Shown here one piece after another: positions 59,193-64,000 of a stretch of 64,000 nucleotides of DNA. Positions within the stretch are counted from its first letter, which is position 1. Each line of letters begins with the position of its first letter. The stretch covers positions 1,612,001 through 1,676,000 of the forward strand of contig CP042279.1 of the NCBI GenBank assembly GCA_007858575.1. Direction: 5' to 3'. The position numbers and the translations under genes are program-made. Under the pieces are notes generated by a model. It did no database searches. It was not told the origin of the DNA and saw only the letters and a list, made by a program, of their open reading frames with translations. This DNA comes from Streptomyces sp. WAC08241 (GTDB taxonomy: Bacteria > Actinomycetota > Actinomycetes > Streptomycetales > Streptomycetaceae).

Positions 59193-59904
59193 CCAGGGTC
59201 CTGTTCGTCGTGTCCGCGGCCGACCGGTGGACGTTGCGGGACGGGGAGGTGCATCCGTCCGGGTTCTGGGGTGAGGAGCTGGCGGTGCCGCACAAGGTCT
59301 TCACCGGGGCGGGTGGGAGACCGCGGTCGCGACGCCCGGCGGAAAGGCCCCGACCCTCGACCGGCTGAGCATGTCGAAGACGGCCGGGTGGCCGTGGAAG
59401 CTGCGCGAGGTGGCCGCGTATCTGAAGGCGATCCAAGGCGAGTTGCGCAGTCCCCGCTCGCTGGACGCGATCGACCCGGACGACTTCGACGTGGTGTTCT
59501 ACCCGGGCGGGCACGGTCCGATGGAGGACCTGGCGGTCGACCCGGTCTCGGGCGCGCTGCTGGCGCGGGTGCTCGCTTCGGGCAGGCCGCTGGCGCTGCT
59601 GTGTCACGCTCCGGCGGCGGCGTTCGCGGCGAAGAACCCGGACGGGTCGTGGCCGTTCGCCGGGTACCGGATGACGGGCCTGTCGAACCTGGAGGAGAAG
59701 TTCAACAGCTTCGGCCGCAAGGCGATCTGGCTCCTGGAGGACCGGCTGCGGGAGAGCGGCGCGGAGTACTCCAAGGCCCGGCTGCCGCTGCGGCCCTACG
59801 TGGTGGTCGACCGCAACTTGTACACGGGCCAGAACCCGCCGTCCTCCGAACGCCTTGCCCAACGCGTGGTCGCCGACGTCGAGGCGACGGCGGGAGCCCG
59901 CTAG
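59189..59904 (+). CDS. DJ-1/PfpI-family protein (class I glutamine amidotransferase-like)
   Basis: A ~238-residue DJ-1/PfpI protein of the Hsp31/glyoxalase-III size. Parts are TRVLFVVSAADRWTLRDGEV, HPSGFWGEELAVPHKVFTGA, WEVAVATPGGKAPT, VVFYPGGHGPMEDLAVDP and the nucleophile elbow LALLCHAPAAAFAAK. Members act as glyoxalase, deglycase or chaperone on reactive carbonyls. The start GTG 59189 overlaps the membrane protein stop. One frame change near 59311. Confidence 0.87.
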
Positions 59905-59968
59905 AGGGCGTCGCAAGCGCCTTCGGTCTCCTGTCCGGCGGGGAGTGGACGCCTTCCGGGCGGCTCCA

Positions 59969-60015
59969 ATGTTGACGCTGCACACTTCGAGTCGTAATGT
60001 ATGTAGCGTAAACAT
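59969..60015. promoter_or_regulatory. TetR-type operators, site 4
   Basis: ATGTATGTAGCGTAAACAT (59997-60015) shares the right arm exactly with site 3. A degenerate copy begins at 59969 (ATGTTGACGCTGCACAC), 28 bp before. They lie between the DJ-1 stop and the quinone oxidoreductase start. Confidence 0.6.
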
Positions 60016-60087
60016 TCTGGCTCGCCGGGCCCTGCCCCCAGGACCCCGCAGGAGCCCTTCCTCGCATTTCTCAGGAACGGAGTCGTC

Positions 60088-61053
60088 GTGAAGGCTGTGT
60101 CGATCAGGGAGCACGGTGGTCCCGAGGTCCTGGAGTGGACCGAGGCCGAAGACCCGACGCCCGCCGCCGGCGAGGTCGTCGTCGACGTGGCGGCCAGTGC
60201 GCTGAACCGTGCGGACGTCATGCAGCGCATGGGGCTCTACCCCTGCGGCCGGACTGGTCGCCGTACCCGGGCCTCGAGGTCTCCGGTCGCGTCGCCGCCG
60301 TCGGCGAGGGCGTCACCGGATGGGGGTGGGCGACGAGGTCTGCGCCCTGTTGACGGGGGGCGGTTACGCGCAGAAGGTCGCCGTTCCCGCCGGGCAGCTC
60401 CTCACGATCCCCGAAGGGGTCGGCCTGGTGGAGGCCGCGGGCCTTCCCGAGGTCACCGCCACGGTCTGGTCCAACCTCGTCATGACGGCCGGTCTGAAGG
60501 CGGGGAGACCCTCCTGGTGCACGGCGGACTCGGGGGCGTGGGCTCCATGGCGATCCAGGTCGCCAAGGCCCTGGGCGCCCGCGTCGTCACCACGGTCGGC
60601 GGCCCGGAGAAGGTCGCGCGGGCGCGGGAGCTGGGCGCCGACGTGGCGATCGACCACCGCGCCGAGGACTTCACCGAGCACGGCCCCTACGACGTGATCC
60701 TCGACGTCGTCGGCGGCGACTACCTGGAGCGCAACGTCCGTTCCCTGGCGGCCGACGGACGGCTGGTCGTCATCGGCCTGCAGAACGGTCCGGAGGGGAG
60801 GCTCGACCTCGCCGAGATCGTGTTCAAGCGGGCCTCCGTCCACGGCACCACCCTGCGGACCCGCTCCAAGGAGGACAAGGCCGAGATCGTGGCCCAGGTC
60901 CAGGAGAACGTCTGGCCCATGATCGAGGGCGGCACCGTGAAGCCGCTCGTCGACCGGACCGTCCCCATGGCCGACGCCGCCGAGGGCCACCGCCTCATGG
61001 AGGCCGGCGGCCACCTCGGCAAGATCCTCCTGGTGAACGACGAAAGCGCGTGA
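60088..61053 (+). CDS. NADPH:quinone oxidoreductase (zeta-crystallin type MDR)
   Basis: A ~323-residue medium-chain reductase without zinc ligands. It starts KAVSIREHGGPEVLEWTEAE, has AASALNRADVMQRMGLYP, the NADPH fold LLVHGGLGGVGSMAIQVAKA, DVILDVVGGDYLERNVRSLA, and ends HRLMEAGGHLGKILLVND. It reduces quinones or enones by one or two electrons. GTG 60088 follows GGAG. Frame changes near 60245, 60320 and 60503 (G4 for G5 in AGETLLVHGG). Last member of the putative TetR regulon. Confidence 0.9.
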   Translation: MKAVSIREHGGPEVLEWTEAEDPTPAAGEVVVDVAASALNRADVMQRMGLYPCGRTGRRTRASRSPVASPPSARASPDGGGRRGLRPVDGGRLRAEGRRSRRAAPHDPRRGRPGGGRGPSRGHRHGLVQPRHDGRSEGGETLLVHGGLGGVGSMAIQVAKALGARVVTTVGGPEKVARARELGADVAIDHRAEDFTEHGPYDVILDVVGGDYLERNVRSLAADGRLVVIGLQNGPEGRLDLAEIVFKRASVHGTTLRTRSKEDKAEIVAQVQENVWPMIEGGTVKPLVDRTVPMADAAEGHRLMEAGGHLGKILLVNDESA

Positions 61054-61075
61054 CACCGAGCCGCCGAAGGCCTTT

Positions 61076-61111
61076 GCCGTACGGAGTGCCGTATGGAGTC
61101 CCGTACGGAGG
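61076..61111. repeat. three 12-bp units after the quinone oxidoreductase
   Basis: gccgtacggagt, gccgtatggagt and cccgtacggagg follow one another 22 bp after the stop. The units contain CGTACG/CGTATG half-palindromes; possible terminator material, no gene. Confidence 0.7.
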
Positions 61112-61185
61112 CCCTCGCCTTCTCCGGGCGCGCCCCGGAAGCGCTCCGGCGACCGGAGAAGGGAAGGACGTTCCTGCCGGGCCGG

Positions 61186-61780
61186 CTACCCGACGGAAAC
61201 GACCCGGTCCGGTCGACCGTCCGGGGCGAGGGTCACTTCGTGGACCGCGCCGCCCCTGGTGGTCATGCGAATCCGGTCGGAAGCCGTCCACTCGGTCGTA
61301 CCGAGCGCGTTCTCCTCGGAGTCGCCGTTGAAGCAGCCGACGCTCCAGCGGCGTTCCCGCGGCGGGTTCCCCTGGTCGGCGTAGACGCACTGGACGGGTT
61401 CGAGAGAGCGCTCCGCGCCACCACGAGCAGTCGGCGGTCGCCGCGACCGGGAGCCTGCTCGGTGCGCACCTCTCGTCCGGGCCGCCGGACATCGCGGAGG
61501 CCAGGCCGCCGAGAAGCAGCGTCGGCGCGCCGATGACGAGCAGCATGGTGACCAGAGGCGTGCGGAGCGACGAGGCCTTCGGCAGCCCCAGGAGGACCGC
61601 GCCGATCAGCGCGGCCAGAGCGAGCCCTCCCAGCGGAAGGACGTACTCGCGGATCCCGATCAGCAGGACCGGTGCGCCCTCGCCTCCCGAATCGAGTGCG
61701 GCCACGGCCGTGGCGCCGAGGGCGACCGACACCGTCAGCAGCAGGAAGGCCGACGGTCTGCGACAGCGCTTGTGGTTCAT
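61186..61780 (-). CDS. membrane protein of unknown function
   Basis: A ~198-residue protein with three membrane segments (AFLLLTVSVALGATAVAALD; YVLPLGGLALAALIGAVLLG; PLVTMLLVIGAPTLLLGGLA) and a C-terminal outside domain with two Cys (VQCVYADQGN; WSVGCFNGDSEENALGTTEW). ATG 61780 (MNHKRCRRPS); the end TAG at 61186 is reached by two frame changes near 61475 and 61410. Family not recognised. Confidence 0.65.
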
Positions 61781-62097
61781 GATCCCCCGAACGATGTGGA
61801 TCACGCAGCATAGGAGGGGAGGTGCGGCGGAGGCCAGGGGGACGGCCGTGGGACACGGCACTCGGGGAGGCGCGGTTCTCGCGGGAGACGTACGACGCCT
61901 CGTCCGCGCGGACCCGATCGGGGGCGGACGGAGCGGGCTCCACCGGGTACGGGTCCTCCCGGGCCCCGCGGCCGGGTTGCGACGGGTTGAGCGGGCGCGA
62001 ACGATGGAGGCGGGCACGATGCCCGGGGCGGGGCCACAGCCGCGGCCGGTGAGGCCGTGTGAACAGGGCACCCGTGTGCCCGTGACATGGAGCGGAC
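61781..62097. other. divergent intergenic region
   Basis: 317 bp between the membrane protein (leftward) and the esterase (rightward). It has open frames on both strands but none with protein sense or a ribosome site, and no clear operator. GGAG at 62090-62093 serves the esterase. Confidence 0.45.
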
Positions 62098-63068
62098 ATG
62101 ACCGACCTTCCTCCTCCGATCACCCCCTGTCTGGAACCGGCCGCGAAGGAGCTGTGCGAGGCGACGGATCCGCATCCGCGGATCTACGAGGTCCCTCCGG
62201 AGAAGGGCCGTGACATCCTCCTCGGCCTGCAGAGCGACGAGAGCGTGCCCCGCCCCGAGGTCGACGAGGAGTGGGTCGACGTGGACGCGGGCGAGTGGGG
62301 CACGGTCCGCACCCGTATCATCCGGCCCGCCGGATCCACCGGGCCGCTGCCCGTGGTGTTCTACATCCACGGCGCGGGCTGGGTCTTCGGCGACGAGAAG
62401 ACGCACGACCGGCTCTTCCGCGAGCTCACGGTCGGCGCCGGGGCGGCGGGCGTCTTCCCCGTCTACGACCGCGCGCCCGAGGCGAAGTACCCCACCCAGG
62501 TCGAGCAGAACTACGCCGTGGGGCAGTGGGTCCTGGAGCACGGCGCCGAACACGGCCTGGACACCTCCCGGATCGCCGTCACCGGCGAGTCCGTCGGCGG
62601 CTGCATGTCGGCGGTGTTCGCGCTGATGAACAAGGAGCGCGGCGGGATCGACCTCAGGGCGCAGGTCCTGCTCTACCCGGTGACGAACGCCGACTTCGAC
62701 ACCCCCTCCTACCTCCAGTTCGCCGAGGGCTACTACCTCACCCGCGACGGCATGAAGTGGTTCTGGGACCAGTACTCCGAGCCCGGTCAGCGCACGGAGG
62801 TGTACGCCTCCCGCTCCAGGCCTCCCCGGAGCGGCTCAAGGGCCTGCCCACCACCCTGGTCATCACCGACGAGGCCGACGTCCTGCGCGACGAGGGCGAG
62901 CAGTACGCCAACAAGCTGCGCGAGGCCGGTGTGGACGTGACCTCCGTCCGCGTGGCCGGCATGGTCCACGACTTCCTCCTCCTGGACAGCCTGCGCCACA
63001 CCCGCGCCGCCGACGTCGCCCGCAGGCTCGCCGTCGACGCCCTGCGCACGGCCCTCCACGACGGCTGA
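62098..63068 (+). CDS. alpha/beta hydrolase, hormone-sensitive-lipase type esterase
   Basis: A ~324-residue esterase of the HSL family. The oxyanion motif is YIHGAGWVFGDEKTHDRL (HGGG variant HGAG), the nucleophile is in IAVTGESVGGCMSAVFALM (G-E-S-V-G), the Asp in TLVITDEADVLRDEGEQYAN and the His in VAGMVHDFLLLDSL. It should cleave short acyl esters or lactones. ATG 62098 follows GGAG. One frame change near 62817, where TCCCGC should be TCCCCGC. Confidence 0.88.
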
Positions 63069-63121
63069 GACCCCCGTGCCCGGGGGCTCGTTTCCGGCCA
63101 CGGGGGCGCTACCTTGCCGGG

Positions 63122-64000
63122 ATGCAGGAGTGGGAGCGCTGGGAGCGACGGGTGCAGACGGCCGCGCACCCCGCGGTGTACCGGCTGGTGCGGCTGATCG
63201 CCGCCCGTGGCCCGGTCGTGCGGGTGCCGCGGGTGGGGGTGCTGGTCAGCGACGCGGGCCTCGCCCGGGAGGTGCTGACGGACACCGAGGGCTACACGAA
63301 GACGGGACCCGGCGCTGCGGCCGGGCTCTGGAGTCCGGTGCTCGGCTCGCGGACGCTGATCACCCTGGAGGGCGCCGAACACGCGGCGCTGCGCAGGAGG
63401 CTCGGCGGGCTCTTCACGCCGGGCCGCGTGACGGCCGTCTGCGAACGGTGCTGCGCGCCCCGCTCGAAGACCTGGAGCGGCGGCTGTCGGCGGGCGAGGA
63501 GGTGGATCTGGTCCGGGTCGTCCGGGACGGGGCCGCCGAGGTGATCCGCGAGCTGGTCGGGCTCCCGGCGGGCGGGAGCGACTTCGCCGGGGCCGCCGCG
63601 GTGGTGTCGTCCGTGCGTCTGTGGCGGACGACGCTGACCGGACGCCAGGCGGAACGCGCCAGGGCGGCGCTGGCCCGACTGAGCGAGGCGGCGGTGGCCG
63701 CCTACCGGGCCGGTGACGAGTCCACCGTGCCGGGACGCCTGCGCGCGCTGGGCCTTGACGAGGCCGAGGCGCGCGGCGCCGTCGGACTGTTCCTGCTGAC
63801 CGGCACCGAGACGCTCGTCTCCTTCGTCCCCCGGCTGGTCGCACTGGCCCACGACACGGGCCGGGGACCGGACCGGATCACCGACGCCCTGGTGGAGGAG
63901 GCGCTGAGGGTGACGTCGCCCACTCCGGTGATGCTGCGCAGCGCGGCCCGGTCGGGGCGCATCGGGGGCGTCCGGGTGGAGGCGGGGAGCGGGTGGTGAT
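63122..64000 (+). CDS. cytochrome P450, N-terminal part
   Basis: The first ~290 residues of a P450; the haem loop lies beyond the window. Seen are the N-terminal AHPAVYRLVRLIAARGPVVR, the C-helix LITLEGAEHAALRRRLGGLF, the I-helix GLFLLTGTETLVSFVPRLVA where TGTET replaces the usual AGxxT, and ExxR in LVEEALRVTSPTPVMLR. ATG 63122 is 53 bp after the esterase. Frame changes near 63448 and 63985. No redox partner is in view. Confidence 0.82.

Overview
The window is high-GC actinomycete DNA, most likely from a Streptomyces. The evidence is strong G/C third positions, many GTG starts, GTGA and ATGA start-stop overlaps, PadR/GntR/TetR regulators beside small oxidoreductase genes, two cytochromes P450, an ECF sigma/anti-sigma pair and a peptide-synthetase cluster. 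No rRNA, tRNA, CRISPR array, transposase or phage integrase was recognised. About three quarters of the genes are broken into two to five frames although their protein motifs continue across the breaks. Nearly every break behaves as one lost base, often a G5/C5 run read as G4/C4. I treat these as sequence errors and give each gene as one span.

Layout. 1-9 kb: end of a UvrA-like ATPase, a D-Ala-D-Ala carboxypeptidase, a P450, a NUDIX hydrolase and a coupled glycerol operon (glycerol kinase, GlpA-like and GlpB-like flavoproteins). 9-21.6 kb: a conserved hypothetical, an amino-acid permease, a GntR regulator with a DasR-type site, a DUF2252 protein, a PadR regulator with a flavin oxidoreductase, 2,4-dienoyl-CoA reductase, the dihydroxyacetone kinase set dhaKLM and a membrane protein. 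21.8-28 kb: an accessory island with an aerolysin-like pore-former and a small acidic partner, flanked by two large proteins that each join a beta-propeller to a ricin-type trefoil. 28-37 kb: a YraQ-type permease with its TIGR03943 partner, VOC-like and DUF4394 proteins, a beta-carbonic anhydrase, an ECF sigma with RskA-type anti-sigma, a histidine-kinase-like ATPase, a secreted His/Lys/Trp-repeat protein and glutamate synthase small subunit.

37.3-45.5 kb is a five-gene collinear cluster: a carrier/membrane protein resembling the C-terminal part of Pls-family polyamino-acid synthetases, an adenylation-thiolation protein, a SyrP/TauD-type dioxygenase, and SbnB and SbnA for L-2,3-diaminopropionate. 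It looks like a split membrane synthetase for a diaminopropionate product. 45.5-51 kb, opposite strand: a five-gene lipid-modification operon (flavin oxidase, DUF1365, two CFA-synthase-like methyltransferases, DUF1295).

51-64 kb: a sodium:solute symporter with a small partner, then a locus in which a TetR gene, acetoacetate decarboxylase-aldehyde dehydrogenase, an Old-Yellow-type oxidoreductase, a membrane protein-DJ-1 pair and a quinone oxidoreductase share a 19-bp imperfect palindrome in their upstream regions. This probably forms one local regulon for carbonyl or quinone handling. The window ends with a membrane protein, an HSL-type esterase and a truncated P450.
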